NCBI RefSeq assembly: GCF_030388665.1
Contig: NZ_CP128846.1
Span: 4,228,501 to 4,292,500 of the forward strand
DNA length: 64,000 bases
Reading direction: 5' to 3'
DNA from: Streptomyces flavofungini
GTDB taxonomy: Bacteria; Actinomycetota; Actinomycetes; Streptomycetales; Streptomycetaceae
Positions 8,097 to 17,014 of the stretch are shown here, piece by piece. The notes beneath the pieces were generated by a model. It was not told where the DNA came from. It did not search any database and saw only the letters and a list, made by a program, of their open reading frames with translations. Position 1 is the stretch's first letter. Every line of letters starts with the position of its first letter. The translations under genes were made by a program, and so were the position numbers.

Positions 8097-8200
8097 TGGG
8101 CTGTTGCTGTCGCGCCGCGCTGTTGCTGTCGCAGCTTGCTGCTGCTGTTGCGTCTCGCTGCTGCTGTCACAGCTTGCTGCTGCTGTCGCGTCGCGCGCTC
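8097..8200. repeat. Imperfect CTG-rich tandem repeat in holB 3' spacer
   Basis: GCTGTTGCTGTCGC occurs twice (about 8100 and 8120), followed by two longer units built on AGCTTGCTGCTGCTGT (about 8135 and 8171). It lies 40-140 bases downstream of the holB stop, between holB and the peptidase gene. I see no open frame with coding character through it. Confidence 0.7.
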
Positions 8201-8239
8201 GGTGTGGCGTCGCGGCCTCGCCCCGCGCGCAGCGGCTGC

Positions 8240-9445
8240 TCAGCCCGCCCGCAGTGCCACCGTCATCGCCTCCACCGCGAGCAGCGGCGCCACGTTCCGG
8301 TCGAGTGCCGTGCGGCACGCGCCGATCGCCTCTATGCGGCGCAGCGTCGACTCGGGCGAGGTGTCCCGGGCCATGCGCTCCAGCATGTCCTGCACCTCGG
8401 TGTTGGCGAGCGGGACGCGGGAGCCCAACTGGAGGGCCAGGACGTCTCGGTAGACCCCGGTGAGGTCGATGAGGGCGAGGTCGAGGCTGTCGCGCTGCGT
8501 GCGGGTCCTGCGGCGCTTCTGCTTGTCCTCGAGCTCCTTCATCGCGCCCGCCGTGCCGCGCGGCATCCTGCCGCCCTGGGCCGCGCCGAGCGCCGCCTTC
8601 ATGTCCTCGGTCTCCTTGACGTCGACGTCCTCGGCGACCTGCTTGGCCTCCTCCGCCGCCGTGTCGATCAGCTCCTGCGCGGCCTTGAGGCAGCCGCCGA
8701 TCTCCCCGACGCGCAGTGGCAGCTTGAGCACGGCGGCCCTGCGCTCCCGCGCGCGCTCGTCGGTCGCCAGGCGGCGGGCGCGGCCGATGTGTCCCTGGGT
8801 GGCGCGGGCGGCGGCCGCTGCGGCGGTCGGGTCGATGCCGTCGCGGCGGACCAGCATGTCGGCGACGGCGGCCACCGAGGGCGTACGCAGGGTCAGGTGG
8901 CGGCAGCGGGAGCGGATCGTGGGCAGCACGTCCTCCTGCGAGGGGGCGCAGAGGAGCCAGACCGTGCGGGGGGCCGGTTCCTCCACTGCCTTCAGGAGGA
9001 CGTTGCCCGCGCCCTCGGTGAGGCGGTCCGCGTCCTCCAGGACGATGACCTGCCAGCGGCCCCCCGCCGGGGAGAGCTGGGCGCGGCGGACCAGCTCGCG
9101 GGTCTCCTTGACGCCGATCGACAGCAGGTCGGTGCGGACGACCTCCACGTCGGCGTGCGTACCGATCAGGCTCGTGTGGCAACCGTCGCAGAAGCCGCAG
9201 CCGGGCTCCCCGCCCAGCGCGCGGTCGGGGCTCACGCACTGCAGGGCGGCGGCGAAGGCACGGGCGGCGTCGGCCCGGCCGGATCCGGGCGGGCCCGTGA
9301 ACAGCCAGGCGTGCGTCATCTTCGACGACTCGGGCGGCGGGGTGTCGGCCGCGACGGCGGTGACCAGCGCGTCGGCGTCACGGGCGGCGGCGCCGAGCTG
9401 CCCGCTCACCTTCTCCTGGCCCACCAGGTCGTCCCATACCGGCAT
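8240..9445 (-). CDS. holB: DNA polymerase III subunit delta-prime
   Basis: A 401-residue clamp-loader protein. The N-terminal AAA+ domain begins WDDLVGQEKV and carries a degenerate P-loop GPPGSGRADAARAF. A four-cysteine zinc module follows (C in LQCVSPD, then GCGFCDGC), then VIVLEDADRLT, KAVEEPAPRTVWLLC and the sensor-like IRSRCRHLTL. The C-terminal half is helical, with a charged, basic insert around KQKRRRTRTQ. Delta-prime helps load the beta sliding clamp and is usually ATPase-inactive; the absence of a canonical GKT fits. It sits 185 bases downstream of the tmk fusion on the same strand, as in other actinobacteria. Confidence 0.92.
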   Translation of the reverse strand: MPVWDDLVGQEKVSGQLGAAARDADALVTAVAADTPPPESSKMTHAWLFTGPPGSGRADAARAFAAALQCVSPDRALGGEPGCGFCDGCHTSLIGTHADVEVVRTDLLSIGVKETRELVRRAQLSPAGGRWQVIVLEDADRLTEGAGNVLLKAVEEPAPRTVWLLCAPSQEDVLPTIRSRCRHLTLRTPSVAAVADMLVRRDGIDPTAAAAAARATQGHIGRARRLATDERARERRAAVLKLPLRVGEIGGCLKAAQELIDTAAEEAKQVAEDVDVKETEDMKAALGAAQGGRMPRGTAGAMKELEDKQKRRRTRTQRDSLDLALIDLTGVYRDVLALQLGSRVPLANTEVQDMLERMARDTSPESTLRRIEAIGACRTALDRNVAPLLAVEAMTVALRAG

Positions 9446-9629
9446 GGGTCACCGCCTCCGCCCTACCGACGCACACGATCCCTCGGCGTACGTCCCATTT
9501 CGCACTGTCGGACTCATTGTGGGGCACCCCACTGACACAGCCGGAGAAGGGGCGGGACTGGGGCGCCCCGCGAGGGCCCGGCCCCGGACCGCCCGAACGC
9601 CCAGCGTCTCAGCACCTCACCTCAGCACC

Positions 9630-12600
9630 TCAGCGCCTCCGCCGCCGCCCCTCGTCCACATCGTCGTCCTCATGCGACCCGAGCAGCTCGTCCGCCAGCG
9701 ACGGCAGGTCGTCCAGCGGTGTCTCCTCCGCCCAGTCGGGGCGCGGCCGCTGCCGCGGCGTACCGTCCTCGTCGACCTGAGGCAGCTCCCGCGTCCGGTC
9801 GTCGGGGCCTTGCAGCGCCTCGCCCGACCGGTCCGCACCGGACGGGCCGGACCGGTCGCCTCCGGGTCGCTCGTCGCGGAAGTAGCCCGGCGGCACCTTG
9901 TCCGCCACGGTCTCCGCGCGTCCGCCCCGCGCGGCGGGCTCCCCGCCCACCGCCGGGAGGACCGCCGTCTCGTCGGCCGCCCCCGGCACGTTCGCCTTGG
10001 GCAGCTCGGCGGTCACGTCGGACTCGCCCCCGCCGGACCGGCCCGCGCCGTGCCCCGTACCCGCGGCCCCGGCCTCCGGGACCTGCGGCAGCACAGCGGT
10101 CTCGTCAGCGGCCCGCGGAACCTGCGGCAGGACGGTCGTCTCGTCGGCGGCACCCGGGACCTGCGGCTTCACCACAGGCGTGGGAACGGTCGTCTCGTCG
10201 GCGGCACCCGGGACCTGCGGCTTCACCACAGGCGTGGGTACGGTCGTCTCGTTGTCGGGTGTCTCGACGGGGGAACCGGGCGAACCGGGCGCCTTGCCGA
10301 CCGGGCCGGAGGACCTGCCCGCAGAGTCAGCCGAGTCGGCGGACCTGACCGCAGGACCGGACGACTTCTGAGCCGACTTGTCGAGCGAAGCCTTCCCCGA
10401 ACCCGCGGACCCGGCGCCCCGCGCGGACCCCGCAGCCCCGACGCCCTCGCCGGACTCCGCCGCGCCCGCGGCCGCCTCCGCCAGCAGCCGGGCCTCCTCA
10501 GCCCGGCGCAGTGCCTCCTCAGCCCGGCGCTGCTTCTCCAGGCGGCGGGCCTCGGCCTCGGCGTGCAGCCGGGCCTGTTCCTCGGCCGCGCGGCGGCGCC
10601 GTTCCTCCTCGGCGGCGCGGGCCTGCTCCTCGGCCTCGCGCCGGGCCTCCTCGGCGAGGACCCGGGCGCGCTCCTCCTCGGCCTTGCGGCGGGCCTCCTC
10701 GGCGCGCAGCCGGGCCTCCTCGGCCTGGCGCTCGGCCTCGCGGCGCTGGGCCTCCTCCAGCTCGCGGCGCTTGCGCTCTTCCTCCTCCGCGCGGAGCTTG
10801 GCGAGCTGTTCCTGGCGCTCGCGCTCCAGGCGCTCCTCCTCGGCCTTGCGGGCGGCCTCCTCCTCGGCGCGCCGCCGCGCCTCCTCCTCGGCCTTGCGGC
10901 GGGCCTCTTCCTGGGCCTTCACCTCGGCTTCGGAGAGGGGCAGTACGAGATCGAGGCGGTGCCGGATCACGGTGGTGACGGCCTCCGGCTCCTGGGCCGC
11001 GTCGACGACCAGGTACCGGCCCGGGTCGGCGGCGGCCAGGGTGAGGAATCCGGAGCGCACGCGCGCGTGGAACTCGGCGGGCTCGGACTCCAGCCGGTCC
11101 GGGGCCTCCGTGAAGCGCTCGCGGGCCGCCTCGGGGGCCACGTCGAGCAGGACGGTGAGGTGCGGCACCAGGCCGCCGGTGGCCCACCGGTTGATGCGGG
11201 CGACCTCGGTCGGCGACAGGTCGCGGCCTGCGCCCTGGTAGGCCACGGACGAGTCGATGTACCGGTCGGAGATCACCACGGCCCCGCGCGCGAGGGCGGG
11301 TCGTACGACGGTGTCGACGTGCTCCGCGCGGTCGGCGGCGTACAGCAGCGCCTCCGCGCGGTGGGAGAGTCCGGCCGACGACACGTCCAGCAGGATCGAC
11401 CGCAGCCGCTTGCCGACGGGCGTGGCGCCCGGCTCGCGCGTGACGACGACTTCGTGGCCCTTGGCGCGGATCCACTCGGCGAGCGCCTCGGCCTGCGTGG
11501 ACTTGCCCGCGCCGTCGCCGCCCTCCAGGGCGATGAAGAACCCGGAGGCGGCGGGCGCCTGCACCGGGTCGTCGCCGCCGCGCAGCGCGTCCCGCAGGTC
11601 GTGGCGGAGCGGCACGCCCTGCCGGTCGTCGGCCTTGGCGAGGACCAGCGCGGCCACGGGCAGCAGCAGCGCGCCGACCAGCATCAGCGTGAAGGAGGCG
11701 CCGCCGTGGTCGAAGACGAACTTGCCGTTGACCATCCGGTGCGGCCCGATGACGGCCGCGAGCAGCGGCGCCACGAGCGCGGCGAGCGCCACGAAGAGGC
11801 GCACGACGGCCTGGAGGTGCTCGGTGGTGCGCGCCCTGCGGTAGTCCTCGACCTCCTGGTCGAGGAGCGCGTGCCCGAGGTTCGCCGCGATGCCCGCGGC
11901 GAGGCCGGCGAGCGCCAGGATCAGCAGGACCGTCGTCACGTCGGGGACGAGTCCGGCGGCGAGCAGCGCGACTCCGGTGACGGTGATCGCGAGCGCCAGC
12001 AGACGGCGGCGCGACAGCGACGGCAGCAGCGCGGGCGCGGTGCGGATGCCCGCGACCGTGCCGCCGGTCAGCGCGAAGACGAACAGGCCGTACGTGACGG
12101 GCCCGCCCTGGAGGTCCTTGGCGTGCAGCACGGCGACCGCGACGGCCGCGGCGACGGCCCCGGCGACGGCGGTGCAGGCGGCCACGAGGAGCGGGATCGC
12201 GCCGGTGCGGCCCTTGTCGGTGCCGCTGCCCGTGCGCGGCCTGCGCAGGCCCTCCAGAGGGCTGCGGGCGCGGGGCGTGTGCGTACCGGGCAGCTGGATG
12301 GCGTACACGATCGACAGGGACGCGGCGAACAGTCCGGCCGCGAGGAACGAGCCGAGGCCCGCCTGGTGCTGCTCGAACCAGTCGACTCCGGCGCCGAGCA
12401 GGATGCCGAGGAGGCTGACGGCGACGAGCGCGACGGCCGCGAGCGGCAGCGCCACGAAGCCCGTACGCAGCGACAGGCGCCGCAGGGCGTCCATGTGGTC
12501 GGGCAGGGGGCGCACGGTGGCGCCCTCCAGGGGCGGCCCCGGGAGGAGCGCGGGCGCGGCGCTCTCGCGGGCGACCGTCCAGAAGCGTTCGGCGACACCG

Positions 12601-13067
12601 GCCACGAAGGCGGTGACGAGCAGCATCGCGAGCGCGTTGGCCGGCGTCCAGTCGATCCACAGGGGCGCGCAGATCAGCAGCGCGGCCCGGACGCCGTCGG
12701 CGCCGACCATGGTCCAGCGGCGGTCGAGCGGGCCGTCCGGCGACGTGAGGGACGTCAGCGGGCCGAGCAGGACCGCTCCGAAGAGGAGGGTCGCGAGAAC
12801 GCGTGCTCCGAAGACGGCGGTCACCGCGATGGCGACGCCTCTGTAGCCGTCGCCGAACGCCCCCTCGGCGACAGCCGCTTGGAGGGCGAGCATGACCAGG
12901 ACGAGCAGCGCGAGCGCGTCACCGACGCTGCCGACGAGGTGCGCGCTCCACAACCGCTTCAGCTGCGGTACGCGCAGCAGGGCGCGCACCGCGCGCTCGC
13001 GGGAGTCCGCGAGCAGGGCGTCATCGGGGGCCGTGGTCATGGCGGGTGGCTGTTCGGCACGCGTCAT
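9630..13067 (-). CDS. tmk: Membrane (MFS-like)/thymidylate kinase fusion with coiled-coil and repeat tail
   Basis: A 1145-residue protein from ATG 13067 (ATG 13040 is an alternative). Residues ~1-490 contain about ten to twelve hydrophobic segments of MFS-transporter character. Residues ~510-710 are a complete dTMP kinase: P-loop FFIALEGGDGAGKSTQAEAL, DR-type ISDRYIDSSVAYQGAGR and a LID region. It phosphorylates dTMP to dTDP. Then ~190 residues of Glu/Ala/Arg coiled coil (EEARRKAEEEARRRAEEE), and a low-complexity Pro/Thr/Glu tail with repeated units such as DETTVPTPVVKPQVPGAA (two exact copies, then shorter ones). The MFS-kinase fusion is known in Streptomyces. The coiled coil and repeats are probably lineage variable. 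It lies between topA and holB. Confidence 0.88.
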   Translation of the reverse strand: MTRAEQPPAMTTAPDDALLADSRERAVRALLRVPQLKRLWSAHLVGSVGDALALLVLVMLALQAAVAEGAFGDGYRGVAIAVTAVFGARVLATLLFGAVLLGPLTSLTSPDGPLDRRWTMVGADGVRAALLICAPLWIDWTPANALAMLLVTAFVAGVAERFWTVARESAAPALLPGPPLEGATVRPLPDHMDALRRLSLRTGFVALPLAAVALVAVSLLGILLGAGVDWFEQHQAGLGSFLAAGLFAASLSIVYAIQLPGTHTPRARSPLEGLRRPRTGSGTDKGRTGAIPLLVAACTAVAGAVAAAVAVAVLHAKDLQGGPVTYGLFVFALTGGTVAGIRTAPALLPSLSRRRLLALAITVTGVALLAAGLVPDVTTVLLILALAGLAAGIAANLGHALLDQEVEDYRRARTTEHLQAVVRLFVALAALVAPLLAAVIGPHRMVNGKFVFDHGGASFTLMLVGALLLPVAALVLAKADDRQGVPLRHDLRDALRGGDDPVQAPAASGFFIALEGGDGAGKSTQAEALAEWIRAKGHEVVVTREPGATPVGKRLRSILLDVSSAGLSHRAEALLYAADRAEHVDTVVRPALARGAVVISDRYIDSSVAYQGAGRDLSPTEVARINRWATGGLVPHLTVLLDVAPEAARERFTEAPDRLESEPAEFHARVRSGFLTLAAADPGRYLVVDAAQEPEAVTTVIRHRLDLVLPLSEAEVKAQEEARRKAEEEARRRAEEEAARKAEEERLERERQEQLAKLRAEEEERKRRELEEAQRREAERQAEEARLRAEEARRKAEEERARVLAEEARREAEEQARAAEEERRRRAAEEQARLHAEAEARRLEKQRRAEEALRRAEEARLLAEAAAGAAESGEGVGAAGSARGAGSAGSGKASLDKSAQKSSGPAVRSADSADSAGRSSGPVGKAPGSPGSPVETPDNETTVPTPVVKPQVPGAADETTVPTPVVKPQVPGAADETTVLPQVPRAADETAVLPQVPEAGAAGTGHGAGRSGGGESDVTAELPKANVPGAADETAVLPAVGGEPAARGGRAETVADKVPPGYFRDERPGGDRSGPSGADRSGEALQGPDDRTRELPQVDEDGTPRQRPRPDWAEETPLDDLPSLADELLGSHEDDDVDEGRRRRR

Positions 13068-13229
13068 CCGTCCAGCCTATCTGGACGCCGAGCCTCCTCG
13101 CGGGGCCCGCCCGAACACACGGACCCGTGCCCGCCCGGCCTGTACCGGTGCGGCCGCATCCGTTCCGGGCACGGAAACGCGGCGCCGGAGCACCTTTTCC
13201 TCAGGCACCCCGACGCCGCGTCACGTCAG

Positions 13230-13333
13230 CCGGATCAGCCGTCGAGCGGATCAGCCGTCGGCCGGATCAATTCAACCGTCGACCGGATCAACCGTCGACC
13301 GGATGAGTCCTCGGCCGGATCAGTCCTCGGCCG
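13230..13333. repeat. Six-copy ~16-bp tandem repeat spanning the topA stop
   Basis: Units of the form CGGATCAGCCGTCGRC start at about 13231, 13247, 13263, 13284, 13300 and 13316. One carries a 5-bp insertion, and the last two have diverged to CGGATSAGTCCTCGGC. The final units lie inside topA and include its stop codon at 13320-13322. The array occupies the tmk-topA spacer. Confidence 0.8.
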
Positions 13334-16136
13334 CCGCCTTCGAAGCCGCCGCCTTCTTGGTGGCGGTCTTCTTGGCCGCAGTCGTCGTCTTCTTAGCCGC
13401 CGTTTTCTTGGCAGCTGTCTTCTTAGCCGCTGTTTTCTTCGCCGGGGCCTTCTTGGCCGCCTTCTTGGCGGTCTTCTTCGCGGGGCCCTTCGCCCGCTTC
13501 TCGGCGAGCAGCTCGAAGCCGCGCTCCGGAGTGATGTCCTCGACGCTGTCGCCGGACCGCAGGGTCGCGTTGGTCTCGCCGTCCGTCACGTACGGACCGA
13601 AGCGGCCGTCCTTGACGACGACGGGCTTGGCGCTGACCGGGTCCTCGCCCAGCTCCTTCAGCGGCGGCTTGGCCGCGGCGCGGCCGCGCTGCTTCGGCTT
13701 GGAGTAGATCTCCAGGGCCTCGTCGAGGGTGATGTTGAAGAGCTGTTCCTCGGTCTCCAGGGAGCGCGAGTCCGTGCCCTTCTTCAGGTACGGGCCGTAG
13801 CGGCCGTTCTGCGCGGTGATCTCCACGCCTTCGGCGTCGGTGCCGACGACGCGCGGCAGCGACATCAGCTTCAGGGCGTCCGCCAGGGTCACCGTGTCCA
13901 GGGACATGGTCTTGAAGAGCGACGCGGTGCGCGGCTTGACCGCGTTCTTGCCGGTCTTCGGGGTGCCCTCGGGAAGGACCTCGGTGACGTACGGGCCGTA
14001 GCGGCCGTCCTTGGCGATGATCTCGCGGCCCGTGCTGGGGTCCGTGCCGAGCGCGAAGTCGCCGCTGGGCTTGGCGAGCAGCTCTTCGGCGTACTCGACG
14101 GTCAGCTCGTCGGGCGCGAGGTCGTCGGGGACATCGGCGCGCTGGTGGCCCTCGGAGTCGCGCTCGCCGCGCTCGACGTAGGGGCCGTAGCGGCCGACAC
14201 GGAGCACGATGTCGTTGCCCACGGGGAAGGACGACACCTCGCGGGCGTCGATGGCGCCCAGGTCGGTGACGAGCTCCTTGAGGCCGCCCAGGTGGTCGCC
14301 GTCGCCGTTCCCGGCGTCGGCTGCGCCTCCGGAGGGCTCGCCCTCGCCGAAGTAGAAGCGCCTGAGCCACGGCACGGCCTGCGCCTCGCCGCGGGCGATG
14401 CGGTCGAGGTCGTCCTCCATCCGCGCGGTGAAGTCGTAGTCGACGAGCCGCCCGAAGTGCTTCTCCAGGAGGTTGACGACGGCGAAGGAGAGGAAGGACG
14501 GCACCAGGGCCGTGCCCTTCTTGAAGACGTAGCCGCGGTCGAGGATCGTGCCGATGATCGACGCGTACGTCGACGGGCGGCCGATCTCACGCTCTTCCAG
14601 CTCCTTGACCAGGGACGCTTCCGTGTACCTGGCCGGGGGCTTGGTGGCGTGACCGTCGACCGTGATCTCGTCGGCGGACAGCGCGTCGCCTTCGGAGACC
14701 TGCGGCAGCCGGCGCTCGCGGTCGTCCAGCTCGGCGTTCGGGTCGTCGGCGCCCTCTACGTAGGCCTTGAGGAAGCCGTGGAAGGTGATGGTCTTGCCGG
14801 ACGCGCTGAACTCGGCGTCGCGGCCGTCGGCGGCCCGGCCGCCGATCTTCACCGTGACGGAGTTCCCGGTCGCGTCCTTCATCTGGGAGGCGACGGTCCG
14901 CTTCCAGATCAGTTCGTAGAGCCGGAACTGGTCACCGGTCAGGCCGGTCTCGGCGGGCGTGCGGAAACGATCACCCGAGGGTCGGATCGCCTCGTGCGCC
15001 TCCTGCGCGTTCTTGACCTTCCCGGCGTACGTCCGCGGCTTGTCCGGCAGGTAGTCGCTGCCGTACAGCTGCGTGACCTGCGCGCGGGCCGCCGAGACCG
15101 CCGTGTCGGACAGCGTCGTGGAGTCCGTACGCATATAGGTGATGAAGCCGTTCTCGTACAGCTTCTGGGCCACCTGCATGGTGGCCTTCGCGCCGAAGCC
15201 GAGCTTGCGCGAGGCCTCCTGCTGCAGCGTCGTCGTACGGAAGGGGGCGTACGGCGAGCGGCGGTACGGCTTGGACTCGACCGAGCGTACGGAGAAGGCG
15301 GTCTGCTCCAGGGCGGCGGCGAGCGCGCGGGCGTTGGCCTCGTCCAGGTGCAGCGTGTTCTGGCTCTTCAGCTGCCCGAGCGAGTCGAAGTCGCGGCCCT
15401 GCGCGACGCGCTTGCCGTCGACCGTGGTGAGGCGGGCGACGAGCTGGGAGGGGTCGCTGGAGTCACCGGGGCGACCGGTGCCGAAGGTGCCGGTGAGGTC
15501 CCAGTACTCGGCGGAGCGGAAGGCGATGCGCTCGCGCTCGCGCTCGACGACGAGGCGGGTCGCCACGGACTGCACACGGCCCGCCGACAGGCGCGGCATG
15601 ACCTTCTTCCACAGCACCGGCGAGACTTCGTAGCCGTACAGGCGGTCCAGGATGCGGCGGGTCTCCTGGGCGTCGACCATGCGCTTGTTGAGCTCGCGCG
15701 GGTTGGCGACGGCGCCCTGGATCGCGTCCTTGGTGATCTCGTGGAACACCATGCGCTTGACCGGGACCTTGGGCTTCAGGACCTCGAGGAGGTGCCACGC
15801 GATGGCCTCGCCCTCGCGGTCCTCATCGGTGGCGAGGAAGAGTTCGTCGGAGTCCTTCAGCAGGTCCTTGAGCTTCTTGACCTGCGCCTTCTTGTCTGCG
15901 TTGACGACATAGATCGGCTGGAAGTCATGCTCGACGTCCACGCCGAGGCGGCGCACCTCGCCCGTGTACTTCTCGGGGACCTCCGCGGCGCCGTTGGGAA
16001 GGTCGCGGATGTGCCCGACGCTCGCCTCGACTACGTATCCGGGGCCGAGGTAGCCCTTGATCGTCTTCGCCTTGGCAGGCGACTCGACGATGACGAGTCG
16101 GCGGCCGCCCTGCGCGGTCTCGCTGGTCGGGGACAA
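13320..16136 (-). CDS. topA: DNA topoisomerase I
   Basis: A 938-residue type IA topoisomerase that relaxes negative supercoils. The N-terminal Toprim domain starts RRLVIVESPAKAKTIKGYL and contains LATDEDREGEAIAWH. The central domain holds SAGRVQSVATRLVV, and the catalytic tyrosine is Tyr334 in ITYMRTDSTTL. Instead of zinc fingers the C-terminal half carries repeated TopA-C modules (NGRYGPY, DGRFGPYV), typical of actinobacteria. It ends in a ~70-residue Lys/Ala tail (AKKTAAKKTAAKKTAAKK), which in Streptomyces and mycobacteria increases DNA binding and processivity. About 400 non-coding bases upstream hold its promoter region; TopA transcription is supercoiling-sensitive in S. coelicolor. Confidence 0.96.
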   Translation of the reverse strand: MSPTSETAQGGRRLVIVESPAKAKTIKGYLGPGYVVEASVGHIRDLPNGAAEVPEKYTGEVRRLGVDVEHDFQPIYVVNADKKAQVKKLKDLLKDSDELFLATDEDREGEAIAWHLLEVLKPKVPVKRMVFHEITKDAIQGAVANPRELNKRMVDAQETRRILDRLYGYEVSPVLWKKVMPRLSAGRVQSVATRLVVERERERIAFRSAEYWDLTGTFGTGRPGDSSDPSQLVARLTTVDGKRVAQGRDFDSLGQLKSQNTLHLDEANARALAAALEQTAFSVRSVESKPYRRSPYAPFRTTTLQQEASRKLGFGAKATMQVAQKLYENGFITYMRTDSTTLSDTAVSAARAQVTQLYGSDYLPDKPRTYAGKVKNAQEAHEAIRPSGDRFRTPAETGLTGDQFRLYELIWKRTVASQMKDATGNSVTVKIGGRAADGRDAEFSASGKTITFHGFLKAYVEGADDPNAELDDRERRLPQVSEGDALSADEITVDGHATKPPARYTEASLVKELEEREIGRPSTYASIIGTILDRGYVFKKGTALVPSFLSFAVVNLLEKHFGRLVDYDFTARMEDDLDRIARGEAQAVPWLRRFYFGEGEPSGGAADAGNGDGDHLGGLKELVTDLGAIDAREVSSFPVGNDIVLRVGRYGPYVERGERDSEGHQRADVPDDLAPDELTVEYAEELLAKPSGDFALGTDPSTGREIIAKDGRYGPYVTEVLPEGTPKTGKNAVKPRTASLFKTMSLDTVTLADALKLMSLPRVVGTDAEGVEITAQNGRYGPYLKKGTDSRSLETEEQLFNITLDEALEIYSKPKQRGRAAAKPPLKELGEDPVSAKPVVVKDGRFGPYVTDGETNATLRSGDSVEDITPERGFELLAEKRAKGPAKKTAKKAAKKAPAKKTAAKKTAAKKTAAKKTTTAAKKTATKKAAASKAAAED

Positions 16137-16553
16137 CTTCGCTCTTCTCTCCGGTCGACGCTCGGTGGGCAGTGCTGCGGCGGTGCGGTCCGGCGCCGTG
16201 GGGCGATGTGACCGCGCTTGCGTTGCGCTGACGCTGCGGAGTGTGACGGTACATCCCGCCCCCGTGTCAAACGGGAAAAGCCCGCAACGGCCACTCGAAC
16301 GGTAACCCGACTACCGCCATTCCTGCCGCCTGGGCTGGCGGTCACTGCCCCCTGGGCCCTGGGCGGTGCGGGTGCGGAGACTTTTTTTATGGTGCCCTTC
16401 GCGTGGCGTGCCGTCCATCGCGCTGCGGGCTCGTCCTCAAGCGCCGGACGGGCTTCACCCCGCCCACCCCGCCCTTTCCTCGCCGCGCGCGGCCTGCCCG
16501 GTCGCGTGGGCGTTCCGGTCACGCGGCCTGGCGTGCCGTGCGGCCGTGCCGCC
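16137..16553. other. Non-coding upstream region of topA
   Basis: No credible gene on either strand. The half near 16137-16310 is the topA 5' region. Around 16380 a short AT-rich run (CTTTTTTTATGG) stands out in otherwise GC-rich sequence. I see no strong hairpin. Confidence 0.4.
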
Positions 16554-16751
16554 TCAGAGGCGTGTGAAGCACCACACCGCGAGGGCCAGGGCGCCGGATC
16601 CCGCCAAGGTCGTGAGGGTCGCGGCGGCCGTGGGGTGGACGCCGTGGGCCACGGGGGCGCGGTGGGCGACGCGGGTGCCCGTCCACAGCAGCAGGCCCGC
16701 CCCGAACAGCGCGAACACCGTCCCAGCGAAGATCGCAGGTCCGCTCTCCAT
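16554..16751 (-). CDS. Small two-helix membrane protein of unknown function
   Basis: A 65-residue protein from ATG 16751, preceded by GGGAGG eight bases upstream. Two hydrophobic segments, AIFAGTVFALFGAGLLLWTG and TLTTLAGSGALALAVWCF, are separated by a short His-containing loop (AHRAPVAHGVHP). A longer frame starts at 16874, but its first 41 residues look non-coding. I do not recognise a named family. It sits between the methyltransferase gene and topA on the same strand, and its position and good ribosome binding site favour a real conserved small protein. Confidence 0.65.
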   Translation of the reverse strand: MESGPAIFAGTVFALFGAGLLLWTGTRVAHRAPVAHGVHPTAAATLTTLAGSGALALAVWCFTRL

Positions 16752-16920
16752 GCGCTTGGCCTCCCGCCCCGTCCGTGCGGCACCCGTCGGGTACCCCGGC
16801 TGGGGAGGCTGGCACGCCCGGGCGGCGGAAGCGCGAAATCCGGGTGAACGGGGGGCAGCTTCCGAGGCCCACAATGGCTGGATCGGCTCCCAGAGGGGCT
16901 GATTTCTCCCCTCTGGCCAG

Positions 16921-17012
16921 GTCTGCGGGCGGGCCGGTGCCGGCCTGTGGGCGGGCCGGTGCCGGCCTGTGGGCGGGCCGGTGCCGGCCTGTGGGCGGGC
17001 CCGCCCACAGGC
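16921..17012. repeat. 22-bp tandem repeat ending in a palindromic terminator, 3' of methyltransferase
   Basis: The 22-bp unit GCGGGCCGGTGCCGGCCTGTGG is repeated about 3.5 times. It ends in the perfect 26-bp palindrome made of GCCTGTGGGCGGG and its complement (16987-17012). The palindrome lies 2 bases beyond the stop of the leftward methyltransferase gene and would act as its terminator. The array appears to be an expansion of one arm of this hairpin. Confidence 0.8.
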
Positions 17013-17014
17013 CC

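Noticed and set aside
8460..16211. A 2583-codon open frame on the + strand across holB, tmk and topA
   Set aside because: It is the antisense shadow of three well-identified leftward genes. High GC at third positions and rarity of TTA/CTA/TCA keep the opposite frame open. Composition is Arg/Gly/Leu-rich without any domain.
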